From NCBI RefSeq assembly GCF_003573695.1, contig NC_039361.1, forward strand, positions 87,500,149 through 87,564,148: DNA of 64,000 bases, read 5' to 3'. Position 1 is the first letter of the stretch. Each line of letters starts with the position of its first letter. Positions 11,376 through 22,418 of the stretch are shown piece by piece. Made by a program: the position numbers and the translations under genes. This DNA comes from Papaver somniferum (lineage: Eukaryota > Streptophyta > Magnoliopsida > Ranunculales > Papaveraceae). Under the pieces are notes generated by a model that saw only the letters and a list, made by a program, of their open reading frames with translations, was not told where the DNA came from and searched no databases.

Positions 11376-11583
11376 TATACTAATGGGTGCATGTACTTAA
11401 TTCTCTCCTAAAAGTTACATTTAACACCCATTCTCTTGTAATCTTGTAAATAGGTGTTATTGTTCTTGTAATACAGACAACTCATATATATATATAAATA
11501 TAAAATGGTCTCTTATCTTTTCTCTACACTTGTTTATCTTTATCATCTTCCAGTTCTTTAGTTTATAACACGTTATCACCACG
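11376..11583 (+). repeat. Copia-like LTR 3' end with PBS-like site
   Basis: A TATA-rich stretch (ATATATATATAAATATAAAA, about 11490) is followed by a pyrimidine-rich leader and GTTTATAACA, then CGTTATCACCACG. The TTATAACA/CGTTATCA junction resembles the LTR end and PBS of some plant copia elements. Its left part was cut when the 4455-11375 element inserted at 11375. Confidence 0.4.
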
Positions 11584-13039
11584 TAGATTCTACTACAATG
11601 AGATAAGTAGAATACATAGATGCTAGATACATCTCCCTGTATATTCGATCAACTTGTTATTAATTATTTTTACTAATTCAATACCTAATTCCTATGGAGT
11701 TAATTTGTTATATTTTATCCCAACTTTTTCTTTTAAAACAAAAATTAAATTTTATTTTTATAAAACTAGTTTTGTTTTTATTTGAACAAGATATTCAACA
11801 ATAATTGATAAGTATAAGTTTTTACTTTATTATTTGGTACGACACTCGCATAAATTGGGATTTATGTGTATCTGTGATGTCAATTGTGATCATATTGGTT
11901 TTTAATGATCACAAACGATAAAGTCATTTGATTGGAAATAAAGGGTATGAAATATTATTAACAAAGTCTTGTTACCCCTATTACGATGGCAGAAAGGTTT
12001 CTTTTACGATGATTAAATTTCCCAAAATTTCCAATACCAACTTTATGAATTTTTGAAAACCAAGTTTCTTTCGTCAATAAGACAATTTTCTCTTTCATCT
12101 ATAGGATGATTTGTTTTTCGTTAGAAGGATGATTCTTTTCTTCTCTTTATCAGATCTAAGATTTCTTAGTGTGTTTTTCAATCACCTCAAGTTTCTGTTT
12201 TTCTTTCCTTTTTTTTTCTTCTTTCATTTGTGTCTCTCAGTTGTCTTTCTTTCCCTATGTTTTTGGACCCACAATATACAAAATCAAGTTGAGTTGGGAT
12301 GTGATTTCAACATATTCATTACCAGGTCCTTATGGGATATCAATGAATATCTCGTTCTCATGGAGGCGTGTGATCCCAATAAACTACCCTATGAGTACGA
12401 GTTCAAATATGTTGATTTCACAGTGTAATTTCATGAGCTTCTATTGAGTGCTCAAAAATAAAAAATTGTGGAGTTTATAATATCGAAAATTGGAACTCAT
12501 ACCTGATTCCTGCAAATAAACAAGCAAAATTGGAAAATTTTCTAAACCACGGGTCAAACTAGATGTCACAAGGACTCTGAAACAAGAATTCAATATCGCT
12601 CTCCCATCTAAGAAGAAGTGCATCGTTCAATTCAGGTATGAGAGATTATTGATGTGATATTTATAGTGGTAAGAAAATTTTGTTCAACTCAGACTGGTAA
12701 AGGTTGATCAAGTATTAAATTCTAATTTAGCTAGCAGAAAATATATACAAATGATGGTAACAGGATGAAGAGATTACTGGACTCAGGATTTCAACATTAT
12801 TCATATTGAGTGATGCATGCAATAATTCTTAAACAATTATAGATTTTTTATTTACTCATTCAGTGAGAATTTCGACTATATTTCTTAGCCAAAGATAGAT
12901 TTTCAAAAGGTTAATTGTAAATGGTAAGCATAGACCATCAAAACACTTAAGCCAAGCGTGACCCATCAAACTAAATTACAACTAATTAATTAAAATCATA
13001 AATCGGTTAATAACAATGCAAATAGTCAAAAGAATCAAA
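11584..13039. other. No recognisable gene
   Basis: AT-rich DNA without convincing coding frames. The plus-strand ORF around 12111-12428 is a pyrimidine-run artefact (long TTC/CTT/TTT). It may be decayed interior of the element whose LTR ends at 11570. Confidence 0.4.
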
Positions 13040-13600
13040 TATATTTACCAATCAATGTGAAACAGGCTTCTTCCGTCGTCACAGTGATAGGATTTAGCTC
13101 CTTATGGTGAAAACATGCTCAAAAATATAATTCATAGCTCAAAAGGTGTTTTTATTGAAGAAAAATATAACACATAGAATTTACAAAGGTTTATAGCCGC
13201 TACAGACTCACTATTACAAACCAAATGTCTTAAATTAAAAATATACGTTGTAGAATGACTGTTACAAAAAACTATAGCTCGAAATTGTCGCAGAAAAATA
13301 GTCGTAAAGAGAAGAAGTTGTGACAGTTTATAAACGACAAACCAAACATGTGGTATGTTCTTCTTCTCTCTTCTGGTGCAGAATTACGTTGTAACTTCCA
13401 AGTTTTTGCTCTATAATCTCCCTTAACTCTCCATCGTCATTCTATGACTTCACCCAACTCCTTTTATACTCAACAACGCTGAAATCTTACGAGTTTAATA
13501 CAAAACAAAAAATCGTATTATTCTCTCTGCAGCTAACGGGAACAACTTCCCTTATTAACTCCTTCACGCGTCTTTTCGCAGTCTACACACTCCAACGCGT
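13040..13600 (-). repeat. Possible LTR of the chromovirus-like relic
   Basis: Lies directly downstream (minus direction) of the Ty3 RT/RNase H relic, where its 3' end would be. It has a minus-strand TATA-like AGTATAAAAG (13461-13470). I could not define TG/CA ends or find a partner copy, so this is an inference from position. Confidence 0.3.
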
Positions 13601-13612
13601 TACAAACAACTC

Positions 13613-14230
13613 TCAGATAAAGTGGAACTCCTTCTCATAAGTGGATAGTCCCATATATTTGGTTCCCAGAGCTTTACTAAAGTAAGGAATGAGTCTTCTT
13701 TCTTGCATAAGGATTGCACCAATCCCCTTGGCACAAGCATCAGTTTCAACTATGAATTCCTTGTTGAAGTTTGGGAGGGCTAGAACTGGTGTATGGCACA
13801 TTGCTTCCTTGAGTGCATTAAAAGCTTACAAGGCTGTAGGATACTACTGAAATGAATTATTCTTAAGCAATTCTGTAAGTGACTTGCTGATTTTTCCATA
13901 CCCCTTCACAAACTTCCTATAATAGCCTGTCATCCCCAAAAACCCTCTTAATTCTTGGACATTTCTTGGTACTAGCCATTGCTTCATACAATAAATCTTT
14001 GTGAGGTCTGCAACTAACCCTTGAATGTGATAAGATGTTCTAAGTACTCCAACTCCTCTTGAGCAAAGCAATATTTTGATTTCTTGGCATAGAGTTGATG
14101 TTGTCTTAGTAGTGACAATACAATGTTTAAGTGTTTCTCATGCTCTTCATGACTAGGGATGTAGATCAAGATGTCATTAAAGAACACTGAAAAGATGAAG
14201 GTACCCAAATACACCACAATCTTTTTTGTT
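13613..14230 (-). pseudogene. Ty3/gypsy (chromovirus-like) RT and RNase H fragment
   Basis: The minus strand reads FNDILIYIPSHEEHEKHL (second catalytic region of RT), LRQHQLYAKKSKYCF, LRGFLGMTGYYRKFVKGYGK and LTELLKNNSF. After frameshifts comes PVLALPNFNKEFIVETDACA, then GIGAILMQE (start of RNase H) and LSTYEKE. This is the usual Ty3/gypsy order. The wording of the LTGYYRKFVKGYG and VLALPDF blocks resembles chromoviruses rather than Tat elements. In the catalytic block the second Asp survives, but a short extra LGTFIFS-like insert lies just before it. Both ends are missing. Confidence 0.85.
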
Positions 14231-14255
14231 TCAACCTATAATTCCTCTACCGAAT

Positions 14256-14412
14256 GTGATCATCTATGGATATAGTCGAGACAATACGACAATTCGATTC
14301 ATACTTCGTGTGATTGTCTATGGATACGAGATCGAGACAATACAACTACAAGATAACTTGTGTGATTTACTACGGATACAAGATCGAGACAATATGACAA
14401 CAAAGTGTGTTA
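14256..14412. repeat. Three degenerate ~52-bp tandem repeats
   Basis: Units start at about 14256, 14309 and 14361. Each contains GTGAT...CTA(T/C)GGATA..AGA.CGAGACAATA. Spacing is 53 then 52 bp and similarity falls along the array. They lie immediately outside the chromovirus RT relic. Confidence 0.7.
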
Positions 14413-15589
14413 CTTGATAATAGGTTCGGTAATAACCAAACTCTATAGGATCACTATCAAGTATTACAGAGTTAACGTAAAGTGCAATTTACTTTAATTA
14501 TAATAAAACAATTATAATGCGGTAAAATAAAGTGTGACTACTATTTTACCCATAGTCTACGTAATGTAAACAGCTCAGAGAATCCAATACTAAGTGGTAA
14601 TGATATAAAGACAATAATAACGAACAATATTGAGGTAATGTAAATGATACTAAGTTATCGTGAGATACAAGAGATTACGTGGTTCGACTTTCATCTACGT
14701 CCACGAGGGAATGAATGGTTGTTTCTATTTAGTGTGGTTGTTACAAAGATCTTAAATGCTTCCCAAAGTAATAAAGAGAAAATTCAAGTTGTAGTAAATA
14801 CTTAAGTTTTAAACATTAAAGAGGTATAAGCTTAAGACTACATCTTCCTTCGGGTATTGAATGCCCTTCTTTGTTGGTGAAGCTTGGTATTTAAATTCCC
14901 CTCTGCTCCAAACATATTCGCTGTCTTTGGGACTGTCGTATACTGATGTATCTTCCGTACAAATAGTAACTTTGTTGGCCGCACGCTTTCTCCAGTCGAT
15001 ATCTGCAACCTCAGCTTGCCCGCGTTCCCTCGAGAACTACCTAACCTTGGTACAGGTTGTACCTTCGTTCACCGTGAGCCTTCGCCAGTCAGGCAATGCC
15101 ATCTTACTTTCTTTGACGTGCTTTGACCAAGCGTGTAGATAAGGGATCGCTGCATTAAATGTTGATTAGATATGTCAGCTGTCTTTGTCCCTTGGACAAC
15201 TTCCACCTTCCTATGCTAGAGTCTACTTTACCATCTAAGACGTCGAGGTATGCTTCCTCGAGTTGAGATAAAGTAGATCAGGAAGGGACCTGTTTCTTCT
15301 CAGATACCCATGCATCGCTGGGGATACTTTGTTAACTTGCACGCGACCGAGAGAACCATGACACGTGCCCAAGAAAATATTGGTATTCACCGTTTGTCCT
15401 TTTTCTTTCATATTCTACCAATCAGTAAGATTGGAAGAAAAACCTTGCATAACGCTGCCATTTTTGCACGCACGGATTCGATGGTCCCCATGTATCCTTT
15501 CCTGCAATAACGGCCCCTTGAATTTCGCGACAACTAGATTTTTGGGTTCTCCAGCCACCTGTAAGAATAAATTTAAGGAAGGATATTCA
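14413..15589. other. Unclassified repeat-like DNA
   Basis: No retroelement protein motif on either strand. The segment ATTACGTGGTTCGACTTTCA (about 14671) followed by CTACGTCCACGAGGGAATG looks like part of a dispersed plant repeat. The right part may be promoter DNA for the plus-strand ORF remnant that follows. Confidence 0.3.
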
Positions 15590-16640
15590 TTAACTTCCTT
15601 TTTCTTCTTTTACTGTTGCTCTCCATCTCTGTCTCTTTCACAGAAATTTCTTCTTTTCCATTTCCAACTGTTGGTCTTCCCATCGATTCCAAAAAGCTCT
15701 TGTCTTCACTCGATCTTCATCAACAGGTTAGTAATCTTTTGTTTTTCTTTACCCTTGCTTGAGTATTCTCCATGTTTGGTTCGGTTTTTCTATCCTTGAT
15801 TGTCATTGAAGTTGTTATGGCGCTTGCATGTATGAATTTTGATATTTACTTTCTTCTTCATGCTATTTTAGAACATGGGTTACTCCTCATTTGTGGTTTT
15901 ACCTATGATTTTCACCATGATGATTTCTGACTGCAAGTTTGATCTGAGGATCAACTAATCTCCGTCGCTCCATCAGAACTCGTTAAATGCTTCGTCGTTT
16001 GATTCCCTTTGGTTGGTTAAGTAAAACCCAAGCCCAAAGTCCGTTTGGTTTTGCCCCAATCGAGTTTTGGGTCAACTGCAAGTTTTTCCTACCATTTTTG
16101 ATGAACTCTATTTTCTGCTGATGTTAGTGATTATGAGGATTCCGAAGAAACCTGCGCGCAAAGATTTCAGGCCTAAATCTTCTGTTGAGCCACCTCCACA
16201 CATGGATCGTCCTGATGTTACGCCTTCTTCTCTTCCTGAAGCTGGTGAGGATATTGAGATACCTGAGATCGCTGAGGTGCCTGAGGTAGAGGAGGTTGCT
16301 ATTGAAAATCTCCCCCACCTTCGCCCCACTATGATCTACAGAGGTTGCAGCTGCACGAAAAAGATAGCTTCTCCAAATGGTCCCTTACTGAGATCTCTAA
16401 GTCTTTTCGACTAAACAAGTTCGAGATTTACTTCGTTAATGGTCCTGACGTTCTTATTGAGTCTTTGATCATGAGTTTTTCTTATGACGAGAACAATTTA
16501 TTGGTTAGTGTCGGTCAGTTAGCCGCATGCATGCTTCTTCCTTTTTATAGCAGAAAGGATCCCTTTTATTATAATGTCTTGTACGCTAGGGATGATCCAA
16601 TGAACAAGACTCAGGTTCAATGGGTGATACAGTATACTGG
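15590..16640 (+). pseudogene. 5' half of a spliced ORF, probable Tat antisense-type ORF
   Basis: A pyrimidine-rich leader (15590-15725) ends in CAACAG/GTTAGT, a good 5' splice site. Coding sequence probably starts at ATG 16133 with a basic RIPKKPARKDFRPK stretch, then an acidic/proline region (EIPEIAEVPEVEEVA). A one-base slip near 16342 changes frame. The second frame (16345-16640) reads ..SFRLNKFEIYFVNGPDVLIE..LLVSVGQLAACMLLPFYSRKDP... The family-1 array then interrupts it. The composition, apparent introns and orientation opposite to neighbouring minus-strand elements fit the extra antisense ORFs known from Tat-lineage Ty3/gypsy elements. I do not recognise a named domain with confidence. 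Confidence 0.45.
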
Positions 16641-16993
16641 TGTTTGAGGGTGAAAACAGTTTCTGCTGGTTTCAGTAATTTTGTGTGTTGTGAGTGAGAA
16701 ACGAGTCTAAACCCTAAAAAATATACTGCAAGGGAGTACTTTAGATTTGAGAGATCAATCTGTACAAATTCGGTCTAAACCAAGAAATGTCCGTTCCAGA
16801 CTTGCTTCGGTCACAAAGTGAAGGAGAAGGGTTGGTTTTGGGGAGGGAAGCGAAGAGAGTGTTAAGACCAGAATAGTTGATTCTGGAAGAGTAGTTGTTT
16901 GACTTGTATCAGAAAGTGAAAGCTAACAAGTGATTTCTGAGTGTTGTATGCTCCTGACCCAAAACTTGTTGTTCGGTGGTAATAGGTAAGACC

Positions 16994-17001
16994 TATTTAT
17001 A
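16994..17001 (-). promoter_or_regulatory. Family 1 LTR TATA box
   Basis: Minus strand GGACTTGTATAAATAGGT. The same sequence occurs at 23146-23153 and 28749-28756 in the other LTRs and on the plus strand at 61793-61800 in family C. Confidence 0.6.
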
Positions 17002-17659
17002 CAAGTCCAAGTGAAGCGTAGTCTGGTCTCGTAAGAAATAAAAACGGATGACTAAATGGGAGGAGGTGGTAACCGGTAACGCCTGGAATTGATGTTCCAT
17101 AATGAAGGAAAGCGTTTCACCATTACTCCCTTTATTTACTAACCGCCTCATTCTTATGACACTGTCTTGTAACGGCGTAGTGTGCGCCGCACGTTGTAAA
17201 CCGCCAAACCAATACGCTAATGAGCATCCCCTAGTTTGTGACATGTGTTGATGTCTCGAGTGTTTTCGTCGAAAACGTGTAGCATGTTGCTGATGTTTGG
17301 AAAATTGAGCTTGGGAGACTTGCCGACTCGGTGGTGACCTTCGACGGTCGAGATTTGCATCTTAAGAGGAAGGCAACCGTTGATTATTGTATCCCTTCGT
17401 TTGGTATCCAGCGGCATGAAAGCATGGCCGGCATGGCTTTGACATGGTTAGGCGTGGCCAAGCTCGGATTTTGGCATAGTTTAGGCGCGGCCAAGAATTA
17501 AGGTTTTGGCATAGTTTGGGCGCGACCAAAATTAGGGCTTGGCGTCGGGCCAAAGGTTTCCAAGCATTAGCTGGTGACCTTGGACGGCTAAGATATGTAT
17601 CTTAGATGGAAGGGTGGTCGTTTATTGTCGCAACCCTTCGTTTCGGCAGCCAACGGCGT

Positions 17660-18010
17660 GGAAGAAAGGCTGGCATGGTTTTGGAATAGCGGTGCGGCTC
17701 GCATGGTTGGCATGACTTGGCACGGAGATGTGGCTGGCATGCCATTGGCACATGTGGAGCGCTGGCATGGTTGGTATGCTTTGGGCGCGGAGATATGGAT
17801 CGGCATGCCATTGGCACATGCGACATGGTTGGCATGCCTTGGCGCGGAAAGGTTGCATGGTATGCCATTCGCACATGTGGCATGGTTGGCATGTCTTGGC
17901 GTGGATATGCGGCTGGCATGGCATGCCATTGGCACATGTGGCGTGGTTAGCATGCCTTGGCGCGGAAAGGTTGTACGGCATGCCATTGGCACATATGGCG
18001 CGGCTGGCAT
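17660..18010. repeat. ~60-bp GC-rich tandem units, proximal block
   Basis: Irregular copies of TTGGCATGCCTTGGCGCGGA plus TGCCATTGGCACATG. They are related to the longer 69-bp array further right. The equivalent blocks in the other LTRs are at about 23830-24125 and 29440-29730. Confidence 0.8.
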
Positions 18011-18027
18011 GGTTGACATGTCTTGGC

Positions 18028-18770
18028 GCGGCGATCTTGGACGGTTGAGATCTGCATATCAGATGGAAGGGTGGCCGTTGATTGTTGCAACCCTTCATTT
18101 TGGCAGCCGTGCAGGAAAGGCCAGCATTGTTTAGGCGTGGTCAAGCTAGGATTTAGGCATTGTTTTTGCGCGGCCAAAACTAGGACTTGGCGTTGGGCCA
18201 AAGGTTACCACGTGTTAGCTGGCGACCTTGGACGGCTAAGATATGCATCTTAGATGGAAGGGTGGCCGTCGATTGTTGCAACCCTTTGTTTTGGCAGCCG
18301 TGAACGAAAGGACGGCACGGTTTAGGTGTGGCCAAGCTAGGGTTTTGGCATAGTTTAGGCGCGGCCAAAAACTAGGGTTTTGGCATAGTTTGGGTGCGGA
18401 CAAAATTAGGGTTTGGCGTTGGGCCAAAGGTTACCACGCGTTAGCTGGCGACCTTGGACGGCTAAGATATGCATCTCAGATGGAAGGGTGGCCGTCGATT
18501 GTTGCAACTCTTTGTTTTGGCATCCGTGAAGGGAAGGCCGCAAGGGTTTAGGCGTGGCCAAGCTAGGGTTTTGTCATAGTTTAGGCGCGGCCAAAAACTA
18601 GGGTTTTGGCATAGTTTGGGCGCGTCCAAAATTAGGGCTTGGCGTTGGGCCAAAGGTCACCACGTGTTAGATGGCGACCTTGGACGGCTAGGATCTTCAT
18701 CTCAGGTGGAAGTGTGGCCGTTGATTGTTGCAAACCTTCGTTTTGGCAGCCTGCGTTGTGCATGTCAAGT
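18028..18770. repeat. ~225-bp tandem units in LTR 1
   Basis: Marker ACCTTGGACGGCTAAGAT recurs at about 18028, 18222, 18447 and 18672 (the last unit partial). Each unit also holds GGAAGGGTGGCCGT, TTGCAACCCTT, TTTTGGCAGCCGTGAAGG and one or two TTTTGGCATAGTTTGGGCGC segments. Equivalent blocks are at about 24128-24660 (LTR 2) and 29735-30480 (LTR 3) with the same register. Confidence 0.85.
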
Positions 18771-18774
18771 TGGG

Positions 18775-19782
18775 ACGACTGGCATGGTCGGCATGCCTCG
18801 GCGAGAAGATGGGATGGCACGACATGGCATTGGCACATGTGGTGTGGCTGGCATGCCTCGGCGCGGAGATGTGGCTGGCACGGCATGCCATTGGCACATA
18901 TGGTGCGGCTGGCACGGCATGCCATTGGCACATATGGTGCGGCTGGCATGGTTGGCATGCCTTGGCACGGAGACGTGGCTGGCATGGTTTGCCATTGGAA
19001 CGGTGGTGCGGCTGGCATGGTTGGCATGCCTTGGCGCGGAGATGTGGCTGACACGGCATGCCATTGGCACATATGGTGCGTCTGGCATGGTTGGCATGCC
19101 TTGGCGCGGAGACGTGGCTGGCATGGTTTGCCATCGGCACGGTGGTGCGGCTGGCATGATTGGCATGCCTTGGCGCGGAGATGTGGCTGGCACGGCATGC
19201 CATTCGCACATGTGGTGCGGATGGCATGATTGGCATGCCTTGGCGCGGAGACGTGGATGTAATGGTTTGTCATTGGCACGGTGGTGCAGCTGGCATGGTT
19301 GGCATGCCTTGGTGCGGAGATGTGTCTGGCATGGCATGCCATTGGCACATGTGGCGTGGTTGGCATGCCTTGGCGTGGAAAGGTTTCACGGCATGCCATT
19401 GGAACATGTGGTGCGGATGGCATGGTTGGCATGCCTTGGCGCGGAGATGTGGTTGGCACGACATGCCATTGACACAGTGGTGCGGCTGGCATGGTTGACA
19501 TGCCTTGGCGCGTGGACGTGGCTGGAATGGTTTGCCGTTGGCACGGTGGTGCGGCTGGCATGGTTGGCATGCCTTGGCGCGGAGACGTGGCTGGCATGGT
19601 TTGCCATTGGCACGGTGGTGCGGCTGGCATGCCTTGGCGCGGAGACGTGGCTGGCATGGTTTCCCATTGGCACGGTGGTGCGGCTGGCATGGTCGGCCTG
19701 CCTTGGCACGGAGACGTGGCTGGCATGGTTTTCCATTGGCACGGTGGTGTGGCTGGCATGGTTGGCATGCCTTGGCGCGGAG
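18775..19782. repeat. 69-bp tandem array in LTR 1 (about 14 units)
   Basis: The unit is GGCATGGTTGGCATGCCTTG, then GCGCGGAGACGTGGCTGGCA, then TGGTTTGCCATTGGCACGGT, then GGTGCGGCT (69 bp). Variants carry CACATGTGG or CACATATGG in place of the CGGTGG part. Each unit contains the palindromes GGCATGCC and TGCCATTGGCA. Because 69 is a multiple of 3 and the unit has no stop codon in several frames, frames of 390 codons (+) and 439 codons (-) stay open through it; I treat these as by-products. Confidence 0.9.
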
Positions 19783-21564
19783 AAATAACCAGGTTGAGGG
19801 GAGTGAAATAACCAGGTTGAGGGGAGTGAAAGCGTCTCATGCTGGTAGTCCCGACGTGTATCCTACTTTCATTGCATCGCCTTGAATCCATGTCCACGGG
19901 ATTTGATACAAGCTTATTGTACTCTTCTGGATGTGATGCTGGGATGCACATAGACGAAATATTCTGGATAGCAAAGAGGCAGGAATGAGAGAGTTATGTT
20001 GTTTATCGTGGCTCCCTTTGTTTCTTCAAGAAAATGTTTCAGCCACGTCTCTGGAGTTATCTCATGAGTCTTTGATGGTCGTCGGGATGGACTGCGATGA
20101 GCAGTCCCCAGTCGCATTTTTCTTTAGTTTCTGAAGTTGTTTTCCTCTGAGAAGGCTTGGGATCCGTCGCGGCCTCGTAAAGTGTTGAAAGCTTCTTGTA
20201 GACAGAGAGGTGATAATATTCTTGCGCTACACCCTTGAAGAGTAGGTGACTTTGTTGTGGTTGTGGCCTTTTGGTTGACTGTGTCTTCTGAACTTTGACA
20301 GTGAAAGGATTCCGTGTAGATCCTCGGTCTCCAAGTATGGTTTACATGTTCCCATCTTGTATGGTCAGTAGGTTGACCATGATAAAGACATCACCATCGT
20401 GCGTTGGCACTGGTGATTTTTTTACTTCTTCCATGTGAAACTAAAATATGGAGGAGTACGGGTTACCTTTGTAGTGATTGCTGTTGCGGTGAAGCTCTGG
20501 CTGGTATCAAAAAATGAGCAGCAACAGTTCTTGGTAGCAGATGTAATCAAAAGAGACTACATTGTTGTGGGAACAAAGTAGGTTGGCTAGAATTTTACGG
20601 GCATCCATGGAAGTAAAAGGATTGGTTGGATGCGTAAGCGAGCAAACTGTACATGGTCACGAGTTTTGGTGGGATGGATCAAAAGGTGGCCATGACTAAG
20701 AAGATTGGCTGGCTGCGATCATGATCTTTGACATGGGGAGTGTGGTGGCACGACCCTTTGCAGGAAAGAGTGGTGTTGAAGCGGCTTCGGCTCTTGGAGA
20801 GGACGTTGAAACTTAAGGAGCCAAATGTTGTTTCGGATACTGAAGCATCTTATGGAGATATCACTGAAGCGGAGCGGCTGCTGAAGCGAGCATTGAAGCG
20901 GAGCCGCTGCTGGAGAACGTTGAAGCGGAGCCACTTCTGGAGAGAACGTCGAAACGGCGCCTTGAAACTCTCAGATCCTTGACGGTTACAATGTTGAAGC
21001 CGGAGATTGCGTCACTCAGCGTTCTGTCAAACTAGACATCCCTCAAGTGAACAGTGGTTAGGATTCCCCAGTTCCATCTATCGATCGTGCTTTCCAGGAG
21101 AGGTTGAGGATTGGAAACGGCTTCCCTGGCTAGAAACAACTGCTTTCTTGATGCAGTGCGGTTGAGGGATGCAAATATGACTTGATGCTACTCCTTGGAG
21201 AAATATAGAATCTCACATAACTGTTTCATCATAGACTGCACGATTTTGTGGGCGAAGTCCCAGAAATCATGGATCTCTTGACGGGAAGAGGGTCTATGTG
21301 AATTCAGGATGGTTGCTGATTTTCTTTTCCTCGATTTTGGAGAAGTCGTTCCTGATCTTTATGTGTGATGAAATTGGATTGCTGATTCCCTTCTACTGGG
21401 CGTTCAAGAGCAACGCGAGCCCCTTCATCTATAAACGCACGTCATGCTTAAGTGCCTGCGGCGGATGTTAAAAGTATTCCTTGTCAGCTCCCTCTTGGTT
21501 TGACGTGACTCTTATGTTGGCCGTTCCGTCAGTGTCTTGAGGAAATAGGTATCTCTTTACGAGT

Positions 21565-21572
21565 TATAAATA
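21565..21572 (+). promoter_or_regulatory. Candidate antisense promoter (TATA box)
   Basis: GAGTTATAAATACGTCTG on the strand opposite to the element. About 30-60 bases downstream is a pyrimidine-rich leader ending CATCAAATCAACAG. The same arrangement is at 26867-26874 in internal copy 2. It would drive transcripts towards the element's own 5' LTR. Confidence 0.4.
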
Positions 21573-21655
21573 CGTCTGTCTGAGTCTTACGAGAACCTTT
21601 TGCCTTTCCATCAAATCAACAGTGGTAAAAAGAGGTCGGCTTCTTCCAGATCTTC

Positions 21656-21772
21656 CAAGTTGCTGGCGCTGGAAAGATGCAAGTTGTTAGTGCTGGAAGG
21701 ATGCAAGTTGCTAACGCTGGAAGGATGCAAGTTGTCGGCGCTGGAAGGATGCAAGTTGTTAGCGTTGGATCG
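21656..21772 (+). repeat. 24-bp minisatellite, 5 units
   Basis: Unit CAAGTTGYYRRYGCTGGAAG plus GATG. Five tandem copies in frame encode an 8-residue repeat (LEGCKLLT-like) in one frame. Copy 2 of the internal region has about seven copies at 27189-27356, so repeat number differs between the two copies. Confidence 0.85.
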
Positions 21773-21834
21773 GCTTGGAATGGGCGCTGGATTGGCGTGG
21801 GCGCTAGCTTGGATTTGGTACGACGCGGACTATG

Positions 21835-21930
21835 GTGCAGACTGTTGGCTTGGCACGGCGCTGGCTTGGCGTTGCGCGGATTGTTGGCTTGGCACGACGC
21901 TGGCTTGGCATGGCGCGGACTGTTGGGCAC
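21835..21930 (+). repeat. TTGGCTTGGCACGRCGCTGG minisatellite
   Basis: Two to three units of TGTTGGCTTGGCACG(G/A)CGCTGGC with TTGGCGTTGCGCGG spacers. The equivalent at 27418-27530 has one extra unit. Confidence 0.7.
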
Positions 21931-22024
21931 CGTGAGGCTTGTTCTTGCGGGCCCAGTTGTCTCTTTCCATACGTAACTCTAACAGGAAATCCTTTCCTTA
22001 TTCAAATTCCAAAATTGTTATGCC

Positions 22025-22031
22025 TATAAAA
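22025..22031 (+). promoter_or_regulatory. Second candidate plus-strand TATA box
   Basis: TATGCCTATAAAAGGGGTTG followed by a CT/T-rich tract, conserved at 27626-27632 in internal copy 2. It points toward the PBS and 5' LTR, antisense to the element. Function is inferred from the motif only. Confidence 0.3.
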
Positions 22032-22418
22032 GGGGTTGGCTCTCCTCTTTTTTTTTTTTGAAAGGCAAACAAAGCGCCTGGTTTATGATTTTATTTGAAT
22101 TGATAGATAACTGTAATCTACGAGGGTTTTGGATTATTATTTTGGAATGAAGTTTTTTAGAATAATTTGTCTTTATTACTATTGTAAGTGACGCAGACAT
22201 CCCAGGAAAACCATGGAATCGTGAGTGTTGCGTGTCGGTAGAGAGCATGGGATGAAACGTAACATGGCTATCGATTTTATCATTCCCTTGAAATCTTGAA
22301 GTAGTAAACCATGTATTTTGTCTAGGCAAGACTTACTCGGTTTTTTTGGATCTCTTGACGAAAAATGAATCTTCCGGGTGTAAGTCCGAGTTTTGTAGGA
22401 AGCACCGCCATGATTGTG

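Larger units (their letters stand above)
16641..19782 (-). repeat. Family 1 LTR 1 (outer 3' LTR), U3 end deleted
   Basis: Begins TGTTTGAGGG. A minus-strand TATAAATA lies at 16994-17001, so R-U5 is about 350 bp and the rest is U3. The U3 is filled with ~60-bp units (17660-18010), ~225-bp units (18028-18770) and a 69-bp array (18775-19782). Compared with LTR 2 it lacks the last ~220 bp; the array runs straight into the internal sequence at an AGAAATAACC microhomology. Confidence 0.75.

Noticed and set aside
12111..12428. Plus-strand ORF of 105 codons
   Set aside because: Driven by pyrimidine runs (Phe/Ser/Leu-rich); no start context, domain or partner sequence.
16108..16329. Minus-strand Ser/Gly-rich ORF
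   Set aside because: Complement of the acidic/proline-rich plus-strand exon; no independent support.
17595..18253. Several overlapping ORFs in the ~60-bp and ~225-bp repeats
   Set aside because: Same cause as above: repeat-driven open frames in both strands inside an LTR; the same sets recur in the other two LTRs.
18616..19951. Long open frames on both strands (390 codons plus, 439 codons minus) with Trp/His/Gly-rich or Pro/Met-rich repeats
   Set aside because: They exist because the tandem unit is 69 bp and lacks stops in several frames. Both strands are equally open, no domain is visible, and the region is LTR U3.
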